Origin: Turnera subulata
Taxonomy: Eukaryota; Streptophyta; Magnoliopsida; Malpighiales; Passifloraceae
Length of the DNA: 64,000 bases
Assembly (NCBI GenBank): GCA_028386065.3
Contig: JAKUCV010006909.1
Location: 90,491-154,490, forward strand
Direction of reading: 5' to 3'
Shown piece after piece: positions 12,298 through 25,131 of this stretch. The position numbers were made by a program, and so were the translations under genes. Below the pieces are notes generated by a model. The model did no database searches, was not told the origin of the DNA, and saw nothing but the letters and a program-made list of their open reading frames with translations. Position 1 is the stretch's first letter. Every line of letters starts with the position of its first letter.

Positions 12298-14022
12298 ATG
12301 TGTGACGCAAGTGATTATGCGGTTGGAGCAGTATTAGGACAAAGGAAGGACAACAAGTTGCATGCAATTTACTACTCTAGTAAAACACTAGATGATGCAC
12401 AAGTAAATTATGCAACCACTGAGAAGGAGCTCCTAGCGGTAGTCTTTGATATAACTAAGTTCAGATCTTACCTTCTCGGGTCGAAGGTAATCGTGCACAC
12501 TGATCATGCCGCACTTAAATACCTTCTCCAGAAGAAAGAGGCAAAGCCAAGATTACTTCGGTGGATCCTACAACTGCAAGAATTTGATCTTGAGATCAAG
12601 GATAAGAAGGGCACAGAGAACCTGGGGGCAGACCATTTATCAAGACTCACCCAAGAACAAGAACCTAAGGGTGATCTTGAATTGCCTATCGCTGACTCCT
12701 TTCTTGATGAAAATCTTGCAGCCTTCTCAAGAGTGGAGCCTTGGTATGCAGACTTTGTCAACTTCCTAGTAAGTGGAGTTCTACCCCCAGATTTGAGCTA
12801 TCGCCAAAAGAAGAAGTTTTTCTTTGACATTAGGCAATATATTTGGGAGGAGCCACTGCTCTTCAAGAGATGCTCGGATGGGATCATACGGAGGTGTTTA
12901 CCAGAAGAGGAAGTAAATGATGTTCTTATGCAGTGTCATGCTTCTGCATATGGCAGTCATGCAGGAGCCTGGAAGACAGCAGCAAAGGTCCTCCAGAGTG
13001 GCTTTTATTGGCCAAACCTCTTTAAGGATGCCAAACGCTTCGTTCAAACATGTGATCGATGTCAAAGAACGGGCAACATATCGCATCGCCAAGAAATGCC
13101 CCAGCAGGGCATTCAGGAAGTAGAGCTCTTTGACGTCTGGGGTATTGATTTTATGGGTCCATTCCCATCTTCTTACTCTAATCAATACATTTTGGTGGCG
13201 GTAGACAACGTTTCAAAATGGGTCGAAGCTATTGCAACTCCGACGAATGATGCACTAGTTGTAGTCAAATTCCTCAAGAAAATCTTTTCACGATTTGGAA
13301 CCCCCCGTGCACTCATCAGTGACGGGGGTACTCATTTCTGCAATAAGAAGCTAGAGGAACTACTTCGGAGATATGGAGTTACCCACAAGGTAGCCACGCC
13401 ATACCATCCCCAGACGAGCGGTCAAGTTGAAATTTCCAACAAGGCCATAAAGAGCATATTAGAAAAAAGGGTAAACCAGAAGAGAAAGGATTGGTCATCT
13501 AAATTGGATGATACTCTTTGGGCTTATCGCACAGCGTATAAGACACCCATTGGCACAACAACCTACCGACTTATGTACGGGAAGTCGTGCCACTTGCCTG
13601 TTGAGTTGCAGCATAAAGCATACTGGGCAATCAAATTTTTGAATTTTGATTCCAAGTTGTCAGGAAAGAAAAGGTTGTTGCAACTCAATGAGTTGGAAGA
13701 ATTACGACTCGATGCCTATAAGAATGCTCGGATCTACAAGGAGCGTACAAAGCGATGGCACGACAAGCACATTCAGAAAAGGGAGTTAAAGGTTGGAGAT
13801 CGAGTCCTGCTTTTTAACTCCAGGCTCAAGTTATTCTCAGGGAAACTTCGCTCAAGATGGACTGGCCCTTACACAATCATAACGGCCCATCCATCCGATG
13901 CATTCGAGATAATGAGCCAGGACAAGGGATGCTTTTCTGTGAACGACCAACGACTCAAGCTTTACAACCTTGGAGATCCAATCGAGCCTGAGGCTGTGCA
14001 GTTTCTATCTGATCTGTACTAA
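12298..14022 (+). pseudogene. Athila RNase H and integrase region (574-residue open frame)
   Basis: The fragment starts in RNase H ([14 protein letters not shown], then [10 protein letters not shown] and [11 protein letters not shown]) and continues through a connector to integrase. The zinc-binding part has H-H-C-C spacing ending CDRCQR. The catalytic core shows all three acidic residues: D in GIDFMGPF, D in ISDGGTHF and E in [11 protein letters not shown]-terminal region with [19 protein letters not shown] follows. The terminal TAA at 14020-14022 is the natural-looking polyprotein end. The domains themselves look complete; only the upstream stops detach them. Confidence 0.9.
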
Positions 14023-15632
14023 CGTCTAGGGCGTCGTGTCCAGCTACAAGACGTAAAAGAAGCGCTGTGTGGGAGGCAACCCATATTTCCTGTTTGTATG
14101 TTCTACATGCAAATTGAAGGCAATAACGATGGTGTTTCTGTCGGAGTTTGCAGTACACATCCAGACTGTGTAGGCACAAACAGGTTCTTCGTATCTTATT
14201 TTTATACTTTCATTTCATAGATTCTTGGTCAGTGAGGACACTGTCCAAATTAAGTTTGGGGGTGCATGTTCAATTTTTCGTTTTTTTTCCACATTTTAAT
14301 TTTTCGTTTTACTTTTTCATTTTTATTTTCTTTTATTGCAAATAATTGAGGCCCTAACTTTAGTTTTTGGCTTTTACTTTCTCACTTCTTGAATTTTGCT
14401 AACAATTGGAATATTGATGTATCAGGATATACCACTTTTACTTCAAAATTTAATTGTGCCAACTTGATATATTCCTCTTTCTTTGTCTTAAACATGTTGG
14501 AAACAACTTTGACAACGCATAACCGTATGATTAATTCTGCCTATTACACCTCTGCTTTTCTAACTCTTTTTGACGTTATCTTTAATCTTAGAACAGAATC
14601 ACTGGACCAATCAAGGCGAAATTTGGCATAGGACATTTGATAAACGGATGTGATAAAGGCATTTCTTTCTTTCACCTACTTCACTTTTCTATAAACACTT
14701 ACTAACCTTTATTTTATTTTTCCATTGTCACCATTTTTGGGCCTTTTCACGACAGCCAATATTTCTTTCATACCCGCACAGCTACCTTACGCCCATTGAG
14801 CTCACCTTGGCTATCGTTTATTTTTCTTTTTAAACTAACCCTTTTTGTCACTTTGAGAAAATTCATTATTTGTTCAGACAAATTTTTGAAGGAATTCTGG
14901 CGATCGGCTCACAAAGCACAACGTGCTTATATGATTTTCCGTCTATTGTGCTTTAGGATGGAGATTTGAAGATGAAGGTAGTTTGGGAAGTTTAGCTGAA
15001 AATAAAAAGAAAAAAAACAACAAAATGAAAACCACTCCCCAAAAAGGGTTTTCACACAAAACAAAAAACAAAAAACAAAAAGAAGAAACTCAGCATAACT
15101 TCCCTATGCTTTCTATCCTAATAAACAGAGCACAACCTCCTTATGCAGTTTGAGCCAATCCCTGAAGATGTTTACCAGCATATAGACTGATATGATGAAT
15201 GTTTCTTGAGTGACATTTTTGTTTAGCATTTTTCCTTTTCTTTTTTTTAGCCCTAACCTAGCCCCATTACAACCGTACGCAAAGTCTTTTTGATCCAAAT
15301 TGAAAAGTGTCCTATCTATTAGTGGAGATTGGAAAAGTGATTCTGCTTATGAGATTTGTTTTTCTATTTAAAAACTCAAAATAATCTTTTCAGGTGTTAG
15401 TAGGCGGAATATGATCTATCTGGTTATGCATCGTTAGATTTTGGGACTGACATGTTTTTGGTATTTGATTTGAGGAATAGGTTGGGTTGGCACCCCTTTT
15501 GCTACTTGCACGACTATACTGTGCATTTTTATTTTTAGTTTCAGTTGACTTGAGAAGTGAGGCTTTTCACCCTTGTCCTTAATTTTCACTGATTTTGCAT
15601 GGGGACAAGCAAAAATTCAAGTTTGGGGGTGT
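14023..15632 (+). other. Athila 3' internal non-coding region with polypurine tracts
   Basis: About 1.6 kb between integrase and the 3' LTR. In many Athila elements an env-like frame lies here; none is visible. The polypurine tract AGTTTGGGGGTGT (15620-15632) abuts the 3' LTR. A near-identical AAGTTTGGGGGTG occurs at about 14252-14264, just downstream of integrase, and could be a second plus-strand priming site. An A-rich stretch lies near 15005-15080. Confidence 0.65.
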
Positions 15633-17052
15633 TGATGTGTATGAATTATACACACATTTTGGGCCTTTAGTTTATAGATTTGGGCTTTCTTTTATTAAAT
15701 TGTTATTTATTTAGTTAGTTTTTCATTTAGTTTTGATTTAATAAACTCTTCCTTTAGCTTTTGATGATTACAGGTGATATTTGAAAGGATTTGGAAGATT
15801 TGGATAGATTCTGGAAGATAGAGATAAGATGGTTATTATCTTGGAAAGATTTGAAGATAATGTGAAGATTTATCCTCCTGTGCACAACCTGCCTGTGCGG
15901 AGCGTTTTCACCTGTGTAGAAGTTCAAATTTCCACTATCCAACATTATCTTCCAAGGATATTTTGAAGAATCTTGTTTGAATTTAGATTAGGATTATTTA
16001 CTTGTTATTTATCTATGTAAATTAAATTCAAAAGGTTTGTTTTTGAATTTAATTAGATTAGATCCTAGTTTTGAATTCAAATGAGAAATTTCCTACCATC
16101 CTTTCCTGGAGCCTATAAATAGCAAGGCATTCTAGGAGGAAAGGACACACACTTCACACTCTCTCATTCTCTCATTCTTCTATTCTCTCTAAAATTCAAG
16201 AGTAGTGCTTCATCAGTTCTTCAGAGGAAGAGGAGGATTGCAGCTTAGAGCTTTGTTTCAAGTTCTTATTCTTGTAATTCCCTGATCATTGCCTGGAATG
16301 AAATTCATAAGTATTTTCTTCTCTCTTCTTATGTTGAGCTAAATCTTTAAAGTCTAGGAATTAGGGGAGGTAGCTTGTCTATTCAATGATGCTATTTGTT
16401 TTATGAATTGCTTTTAATTCTTGAATGATCTATTGTTCATTGATTCAATCCTAGGGCACTTAACTATGTTATTTAACTGGCCATTAGATAGTATAAATTC
16501 TAGGTAGAAGATTGTTAAGTGACAGCGTCAATTGACTACTGGAATTGCATAGGTTGAACACTAGAAACTTGCCTTGAGGAAGGAAGACCTTCTAGTGAAG
16601 AATACAATGCTTAAGTTGGTTGTGCATGAATGCCTTAGTTGTTTCTTCGCTAGTGAACACGAAGTTGAAATAGCTAAGTAGGGTTTAAGTCACGCCACGA
16701 GAGTGGGTTATTTATTCTGTTTAATCAACTATCTTTCAATGAACGTAGAAAATTCAGGAGTTAGGACGATTTGTGGATTGCATAGTCTGCTTATGCATGC
16801 ATGCTGCATGATCAATCTGTGCTTGGTTTTAAATGAAAGCGTCAAGAATAGGCAAGTGAGCCCCCGAAGTCCTAGACATCTTTTGAATATTGAGAATCTG
16901 TCTTTTATTATTTCAGTTATCTACTTTCTTACTCAAAATCCAATCTTATTTGCTTAGACGATCACAAGTTATTAAGCGATTAGTAATTAACCTGGTCCCA
17001 GAGGACGACCTTGTTTGCTACAACTATCTGTGCACTTGCAGATTAGCGCTCA
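15633..17052 (+). repeat. 3' LTR of the Athila-type element
   Basis: 1,420 bp, TG...CA ends, bounded by the polypurine tract on the left and the TCTGA duplication on the right. It retains TATAAATA at about 16114-16121. Differences from the 5' LTR are mostly transitions scattered along its length. Confidence 0.9.
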
Positions 17053-17057
17053 TCTGA

Positions 17058-20000
17058 TCGGTTTCTTCTTAGCATGGAGACATGAAACACATCATGAATG
17101 CGTGAAAGCTCTTCAAGTAAGGACAACCTGTAAGCCAAAGGTCCAATCCTCTCAACGATCTCATATGGCCCGATATACCTTGGGCTCAGCTTTCCTCTTT
17201 TGCCAAATCTGATCACACCTTTCCATAGTGCCACTCTGAGGAAAACCTTCTCACCAACATTATACCCCATCTAGTGCCTGCTTCTTCCTTTGGTGCGTCG
17301 GTGTTTGTCGGCGTAGCTCTTTTGCCGATCCTGAGCAGCTCTCATGCACTGCTTCACCGTCTGAATCTTGTCAACTGTTTGTTGGACTAAATCCGGTCCA
17401 ATGATCAGTCTCATACCTTCTTCATCCCAACATACTGGACTTCTACACTTCCTTCCATAGAGGGCCTCAAAAGGTGGCATACCAATGCTGGAATGGTAGC
17501 CGCTGTTATATGCAAACTCTGCTAACGGTAGATACTTATCCCAACTCCCACTGAAGTTAAGTGTGCAAGCCCTCAACATGTCCTCCAGTGTCTGTATAGT
17601 CCTCTCAAACTGTCCATCTGTCTGAGGATGAAAAGCAGTACTGAAGCTCAACTTGGTTCCCAGCGCTGCTTGTAAACTCTTCCAGAATCGTGATGTGAAT
17701 CTAGGATCTCTGTCTGAGACTATGGACTTTGGAATCCTATGTAGTCTCATAATCTCAGCAACATACTTTCCCGCCAATGTATCTATGGTATCAGTCTGGA
17801 GGATAGGAAGAAAATGAGCCGATTTTGTTAATCGGTCAACGATGACCCAAATAGCATCATGCTGCCTCTGAGTCATCGGTAAACCAATCACAAAATCCAT
17901 GGTGATCATCTCCCACTTCCACTCCGGTATTGTCAACGATCTCATCTTGCCTGCTGGAGCCTGATGTTCGGCTTTCACCTGCTGGCAAGTAATGCATCTT
18001 GCGACATACTCTGCTACATCCTTCTTCATGCGAGGCCACCAGAAATGGCTCTTCAAGTTCTGATACATCTTGGTGCTTCCAGGATGCATTGCATACGACG
18101 TCATATGACCATCATCCAGGATCTGACCATGCAGATTACGGACATTGGGTACACATACCCGTTTCCCAATCATCAGTGCTCCATCATCCGCTATACGGAA
18201 CTTGTCTTCTTTTCCACTCCTTACTCCTTCTTTTAGCTTGACCAGGTTGGGATCTCCATCTTGTAACTCCACTATCCATCCTCTTAAGTTAGACTTGACA
18301 CTCATGTGTGCCAGCAAAGCTCCTATATCATCTACTATCAAGTCAACTCCCAACTTTCTTAATTCGATAAGTGAAAACATTGAGTAACTAGTGGAGGCAT
18401 CATCCGATTGTCTCCGACTCAAACCATCAGCTACCACATTAGCCTTTCCTGGGTGATACTCGATAGTACAATCATAATCATTAAGCAACTCAACCCAGCG
18501 TCTTTGTCGAAGGTTAAGCTCCTTCTGAGTCATGATGTACTGGAGGCTTTTGTGGTTGGTGAAGATTCGACACTTCTCTTCAAACAAGTAGTGTCTCCAA
18601 ATCTTCAGAGCCAAAACCACAGCTGCCATCTCAAGATCATGCATCGGGTAGTTCTTCTCATGAGTCCTTAGCTGTCTAGAGGCATAGGCAATCACTCGTC
18701 CTTTTTGCATCAGTACGACTCCTAAACCAAGACCTGATGCGTCATAAAACAACACATACTCCACTCCCGATTTGGGTACTGTCAGCACTGGTGCCGTAGT
18801 CAGCTTCTTCTTAAGCTCCTCAAAACTCTGTTGGCACTCCGGGCTCCAAACAAAAGCTTGTTCTTTCCTCAATAGCTTAGTCATGGGACTGGCTAATAAG
18901 GAGAAACCTTCTATGAACCTCCGATAGTATCCTACAAGGCCAAGAAAACTCCTGACTTCGTACACATTCTTAGGAGGCTCCCACTCCAACACAACATTAA
19001 CTTTGGCAAGATCAATTTTTATTCCTTCCCCGCCTACTACATGTCCGAGGAAGGAAACTTCTCCAAGCCAAAATTCACACTTGCTGAATTTGGCATACAA
19101 CTACTTCTCCCGTAACCTTTGAAGCACTATCCTCAAATGCTCTTCGTGCTCTTCCTTACTCTTGGAGTAGAAGAGGATATCGTCGATGAAGACCACAACG
19201 AACTTATCCAGGAACTCATTCATTACCAAGTGCATCAAGCACATGAATACTGCCGGTGCATTGGTCAAACCGAAAGGTACAACAGTGAATTCGAAGTGGC
19301 CATACCGTGTGCGAAAAGCTGTCTTTGGTATGTCCTTCTCCGAAATCTTAATCTGGTGATAGCTCGATCGGAGATCAATCTTTGAAAACACGGTTGCTCC
19401 TTGAAGCTGATCGAAAAGATCATCTATCCTCGGTACTGGGTACTTGTTCTTGAATGTCACCTTGTTGATCTGGCGATAGTCTACAAACATACGCAGGCTA
19501 CCGTTCTTCTTCTTCACGAACAAAACTGGTGCACCCCATGGTGAGGTACTAGGTCTGATGAAACCTTTCTCCAGTAGTTCGTCTAGCTACTTCTTCAGCT
19601 CCTGAAGCTCTGTTGGTGCCATCGAGATAGGTGTAACTCCAGGTACAAGCTCGATGGTGTACTCAACCTCTCTGTCGGGTGGTAAACCTGGTAGATCATC
19701 TGAGAAAACATCAACGAACTCCCTCACAACTGATACATCTTCTGGGGTGGGATCTTGTGTTTCTCCGCCAGGAATGTGGGTCAGCAAGGCATCTGGACCA
19801 CGCTGCTTCATTCCCCTGGGTAGCAGAGATTCTACATGTGGTTGTAGTTCCCCCCACTCCAGACAAAACAATCGTCCGACCTTCGGCGGATGTCAACCTC
19901 ACTTGCTTAGCTCAGCAATCCACCAAAGCTTGATGCTTTGACAACCAATCCATGTCTAGGATTATATCAAATCCCCCCATGTTCATGACAATGAGTCGAG

Positions 20001-20082
20001 CAGGAAAGGTTTCGTTCTCGAACACTAACGGCACATCCTTACAAACTCTATCTAACCTCACTATGATGCCTGCAGGTAATTG
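17058..20082 (-). pseudogene. Tekay pol: protease tail, reverse transcriptase, RNase H and integrase
   Basis: Reading from 20082 downward, the end of protease is followed by a linker, then reverse transcriptase with [19 protein letters not shown] and catalytic FIDDIL, RNase H, and integrase with its [12 protein letters not shown] zinc region, a D in [10 protein letters not shown], a D in VSDRDPRF and an E in GQFERT. The tail ends in FHVSMLRR at the Athila insertion. In-frame TAG stops lie at 19587-19589, 19101-19103 and 17271-17273 and a TGA near 19912. There is also a frameshift near a C-run at about 19850-19880. The RNase H motif usually read as TDHKSL is NHKSL here, replacing a catalytic aspartate. 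The copy cannot encode active enzymes. Confidence 0.88.
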
Positions 20083-20140
20083 AATTGCAAAAATTTACGT
20101 TGTATTAGAATTCAATTCTTTTTCTGATTCTATTCAATTG
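20083..20140. other. 58-bp insertion in the Tekay protease, flanked by AATTG
   Basis: Between codons that otherwise join smoothly (R-Q-L-P) there is a 58-bp insert carrying a stop. AATTG occurs at 20078-20082, immediately again at 20083-20087, and at 20136-20140, so a 53-bp insert plus a 5-bp duplication fits. The two ends are partly inverted (AATTGAAT against its reverse complement). It could be a tiny DNA element or a repair product. Confidence 0.55.
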
Positions 20141-21484
20141 GCGGGGCCTCACCGATTTTTCTAGGGATACATCTTCACAGTTATATTGTATAGCATAGGT
20201 TTGAGCTATAAAAGAATGTGTAGCTCCAGGATCAATTAATGTGAATGCAACACTACCATGTACTGTAAAGATACCTGCTATAACTTGGGCAGCATCAGGG
20301 TCTTCTTCTGCGGTGATGACAAAAGCTTTAGGGACTGTTGTGCTTTGGTTAGCTCTAGATTGGGTCCTTGCGGAAGGATTCCCACGACCACGACCTTGTC
20401 CTTGAGCTCTAGATCCACCTGGCACGCTAGCCACAGAGGCCTGAACTGTTGGTGCCGGTGCAGAGTTACTGGCTCTCCCAAGCTTTGGGCATGCATAACG
20501 ATAATGTCCCAGCTCATTGCACTCGAAGCATCTGACCGATGATATGGGACGTCGGAAGCGGTTATCTCCAGAACTAGTCACTCCGGGTCCACTCCATCCT
20601 CCAGTTGAAGCTCTGCGGTTGTTAGTCCAACCACGTCCATAGGTCGTCGACTGGTACTGTCCTCGTCCAGCTGCAGGTGCACTGGAGGCAGGTACATATG
20701 GCTTCTTGTTCTGACTAGGTGGAACCTGCGGTGCACTTCTCTTCCGGCGATACTCATGTTGATCATGCTATGTAACTTCAGCCTTCTGAGCATCGCTTAC
20801 CATGTCCTGATATCCAGCATAATCCTTGCATCCCATGACGGCTCGAATGTCAGGATGTAGACCTCTCCAGAAACATTGGCATCTGGCTTTGGTTGTTGCT
20901 ACCAGATCTCCAACATACAGGGACAAACGATCAAACTTCTTCTCATACTCTGTCACGGTCATATTATCCTGGCTCAATTCCAGGAATTCGCGCTGCATGC
21001 GTTCCTGAAATTTTTCAGTAATGAACTTGTCCTTGAACATGGCCGTGAACTCAGCCCATGGCATCACCACTGGTTTCGGCAGGTCTCTTGTGGTAGATTC
21101 CCACCATGTTGTTGCTTCTTCACAGAAAAGAGAAGCGGCATAGTTCGCCCACTGGTCAGTTATGCACTTGATCTTAAGCATGACCCTGGCAATCTGACGT
21201 AGCCACTCGTCCGCCTCACGAGGGTCAGTCGCTCCTGAGAAAGGCTCACCTCCAAGCTCAGATAGCTTGGTAAAAACAGGGTTTTCGACTGGTTCCCCAG
21301 CTGTCTGTCGATGAAGGATCTAGGTCATCATGTGCATCATCTGCAAGGACATCTGGTATGGCATACCTGGTACCCCATCGTAAACATGTGGTTCTTCTAC
21401 GTAGGCATGCGGTTGACCGAATGACACTTGGTTCTTTTCCAAGTGCTGTTGGGCGGCATGCTGGTATCCCTCAGCCGGATCCAT
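20141..21484 (-). pseudogene. Tekay gag and protease N-terminal part
   Basis: The ATG at 21484 gives MDPAEGYQ, about 100 bases inside the 5' LTR boundary. The gag body (about 21180-20770) has EATTWWES and EFLELSQDNMTVTEYEKKFDRL, typical of chromovirus gag. An R/Q-rich linker leads to a zinc knuckle CFECNELGHYRYAC (CX2CX4HX4C), then protease with LIDPGATHSF. The usual catalytic motif is D-S/T-G, so DPG here is a damaging change. In-frame TAG stops occur at 21320-21322 and 20768-20770. The two sides of each stop are in the same frame. Confidence 0.85.
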
Positions 21485-21586
21485 CTCGTCCTTCCTATAT
21501 GAAGATATATGCATGAGTATCATATTTATAACATGTGGAGCAGGATATGCATAGACAATCAAACAACAACCAAGGACCTACAGCCC

Positions 21587-21598
21587 GCTCCGCTACCA
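21587..21598 (-). other. Primer binding site of the Tekay-type element
   Basis: In element orientation, TGGTAGCGGAGC lies three bases after the end of the 5' LTR. It resembles the common initiator-tRNA-Met site TGGTATCAGAGC but differs at three positions. The Copia element in this window uses the same core (62051-62066). Confidence 0.6.
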
Positions 21599-24500
21599 AA
21601 ATGAAACGGCCCGATCCGTATTTACCGTTATACACAGTAAGCACGTGGGACCACATACTATTATAGAAACCATGGTGATAAATATTACAAGCCAACAGTA
21701 GTAATACAACAACAGTACTCGTCCCGGCACGGAGTCATTATTACAACAAGCATCAGAACTGATTAATAAAATGCAAGCAGCGGAAGTCTTAATACAATAC
21801 AACGATAGGCAACAATATGAAAATGATGCATCGCAGGATGGGTCCGGGCCTGGCAGAGGGTGCACCACAGCTTGCCTCGAACGTACCAGAGCTACGTACA
21901 ACCAAACTACGCGACCAGGTCACGCGGGCGAGGGGTGAGTCTGAAGTGCTCACCGGGTAAAATCCATAAGCAAATATGCATATACAAGCAACCGTAAATT
22001 TCCAAGTCACATAGTAAACAAACAGCAACTTGATATTACGGGCAGTATATAAATATTTAATTATTCTCATTTTTTCCGATTTACTACTCTTGATAGTCCT
22101 CGAAATGTCCCGGCTCTGGCTTCTCGGGGTACTGCTCGTTATGAACTCCTATATCAAACAATAATTTATGCACACATAAGATGATATGCAAATGCTCGAC
22201 TATTACTATAAGCTGTAAAATAAATACTGTGCTAGCTCGGTACTCTCCCGGGTTATTCCCATTATCATCATAATTCACCATTTAATTACATAGGCCGGAA
22301 ATATTTTACTATAATTATATTCGGTTATTATTCAGGTATTTAATACTTATTTTGATAATACCCTTTCCATATTTATTTTTTATAAGTATGTACTTCCCAA
22401 AATATTTTCCATTACTTATGTTTTTCCAAAATACTTTCATTATATATATTTTTTCCAAATTAATTACCATGCTATAACTATCTCACCATAAGTATATATA
22501 TAAATATTATTCCCCAAAATTATTTCTCAAAATATTATTTCCACAAATTATTTTTACTTCCCAGAATTATAGTTATTATTTTTATTCCATAGAATACCAA
22601 GTAATTATTATTTCCCTAGAATTATGTATTTTTCCTCTTTCCAGATTTTATATTTATTTTCCAGATTTTTTTTTCTCTTCTTCTCTCTCTTTTTTTTTGG
22701 ACCGGGCCTTACTGTGCAGCCCATGTCCAAAAACCCAACCCAGGCCACAAAACCAGGCACCAGGCCCAAGTCAATACCCAGACCAGCTGCAGGCTCGAGC
22801 CAAGCTTGGCCCAGTACCCGCGTGGCCCTAGGATCTGACCCAGAGCCTCACCCGGTTGTGTAACGGGTCACTCCAACCCGCTGCTCACCTCGATGAGCTC
22901 GACAACGGCGCGAATGGGCGAGGCAGGTGTGAGCAGCGGCGACGGAGATGAGGCACTGGCGAGGGAGGCGACGGCTGCAGTGCTGCACGCGAGGGGACCA
23001 GCAAGGCGGTACCGGCGACACGAGGAGAGATCTGCCGCGACTTGGGTCGACGGTGTCGCGTGAGGAGGAGGCGAACTCGGGCGGCCTACCTCGACAATCT
23101 GCTGCGATTGGACGGCAGCGACGCAAGGCGACACGAGGAAGGCAGCACGACTGGTTCGTCGGGGAGGAGAGGAAAGAAGAAACTGGTGGTGGTGATGGTT
23201 CGTGGTGGTTCGATGGGCGGCAGCGGTGGTTCTCGATGGTGGAGGAAAAGAAGATGGTGGTGGCGGTGTGTGGTGGTGAGGCAGTCGGCGGTGGTGTGTT
23301 TCTTTTCCTTTTTTTTTTTGGTTTTGTTTACTGATTATTTTGTGTTTGCAGAGGAAGAAACGGAAGCTGGCAGGGTTGTTTGCAGGAAATGATGGTGGCG
23401 TACTAGAAAAGCAGGAGAAATACAGGCTAAAATGTAACGGCCCGGGTAAAATTTATGTTTTTATCGGGACTGTAAAAAGCTTTGTACAGTAATTTACCTA
23501 ATGAAATTAATCTTGGGTAATTATTTCAGGGTAAATTATGCATCAGATTCTGAAATTGACCCTTACCCCACGTTCCTGATTTTTCTGCGGATTTTTCGGA
23601 CCAGAGTTGGCATTTTTCGGGTCCAGGAATCTTAAGAAAAGTCATGATTAATCTCGAATTACCGAAGTGGGTATAATAGATATTTTCTGGTCCGGACAAT
23701 GCACAGTACAACTACACAGTGAAGATGCCTTACCTGTGCAGCTCGTGAGATATTTCCTGTGCGCATGTGAACCCAAACTGTGATGCCCGTGATACGCTTG
23801 GTTGAAACCAGCCTCACCCATCTGCTCCTCACGCCTGCAAACACCATCACCCTTCTCTCCACTGCGAAAATCTACCCTGCAATACTGCAAACAACAACAC
23901 TCACAAAACCATCTCCTGCAAAAGAAAGAAGAAAGAAAAAAAATAAACTAAACACACACACCGACCGGTCGCCACCACCAACCACCGAGCCACCACCACG
24001 TACAACCGACTCCACGACCGCCACCTCTCCCTCTTCCTTCCTGCTCACTTGCTGTCGCCGAAGCCACACGCAGAACTCGACGATAGAGCCGCCGGATCTG
24101 CCGTTCCTCCCTTGCCGCTCGTCGCTGCAGACACCGCCGACACCGACCGAAGTCGCCGCGACGAGCTCGCCCTCGCTTCCTTCGCGTCAAGCTGTCGGAC
24201 GACGTGAGACCCGAGCCCGCCTCCTCTTCTCCTTGCGCTGCCAGTACCGACCTCTCCCTGCTGCACCAGACGACCCGACGGGCACCTGCAGATCCGCCGT
24301 TCACCGCGCCTGCAGATCGCCCCGCCGCCCCGAATCCTCCTCGTCAGTCGCCCTTGCTACTGGACGACCACCGCAGCCGACCCTCCTCGCCGTTCGCTGC
24401 AACTCCCAACGCCGTCCCTCCTTTTCCCGCACCGCCACCGCCGTCGACCCACACAAGGTGAGCTTGGGACAAGCTCGACCCGGATGTGCTGATGGGTCAA

Positions 24501-25131
24501 GGCAGACCCGGTTGGACCCATGAGCCGACCCGTGGACCTAGACTTGTGCCTTGGTCCGGGCTGGTTCTTATGGGCTCATCCACTGGGCCTGTTGTGTAGG
24601 CCTTGGCCTGGGCTGGGTGCACCTGGGTTATATGGGGCTAAGTACTGGGTTGGGCTTGCACTATTTGGCCCAGTCCGAAAATTAAAAAAAAGAAAGAAAA
24701 GGAAAATAAATAATACATGGTATTTTTCTTGGAAATAATAAAAAAATGGTAGTATATGGTTATATTTTGTGGAATAAACGAAATAATTACTTTCATAAGA
24801 TAATTATAACATAATTATTAAGTTATGGTAAATTTTCTTAAGGATATATAGGATGTAAATGTTTTACCGGAAAGTATTATATGATAAATATCTTTGAAAT
24901 ACGTTATAATAATTACTTTTAGGAAGAGATATCTATGTACGTTAGCATTTGAGATGATAAGTATATTTTTGGAAAATACGGCAGAAAAGTATATACATGG
25001 TATACGATTATATTTGTGAGGATAAATGAAATAAGTGCTTTGACACAATATTATTTTGGGAATATATGTATGGTCAATAATAATTATTTTGGAAAGTACA
25101 TAATTATGAAATAAATAAGGAAAGGGTATTA

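Larger units (their letters stand above)
7075..17052 (+). mobile_element. Athila-type Ty3/gypsy retrotransposon, complete, nested in the Tekay pol gene
   Basis: The LTRs start TGATGTGTATG and end TTAGCGTTCA or TTAGCGCTCA, flanked by the duplication TCTGA (7070-7074 and 17053-17057). A primer site matching tRNA-Asp follows the 5' LTR and a polypurine tract precedes the 3' LTR. The single gag-pol frame has an Athila-like gag, a DLGA protease, an FMDD reverse transcriptase, RNase H and integrase. I counted about 30 differences between the two ~1.42-kb LTRs, roughly 98% identity, so it is younger than its host element. Four premature stops make it non-autonomous. No env-like third frame is visible. 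Confidence 0.92.

Noticed and set aside
14023..15632. Possible env-like gene of the Athila element
   Set aside because: The longest frames are about 80 codons, with no membrane-protein pattern.
23780..24523. 247-residue frame rich in T/P/R
   Set aside because: It is CCG-rich LTR sequence with an antisense frame just as long, and has no recognisable domain.
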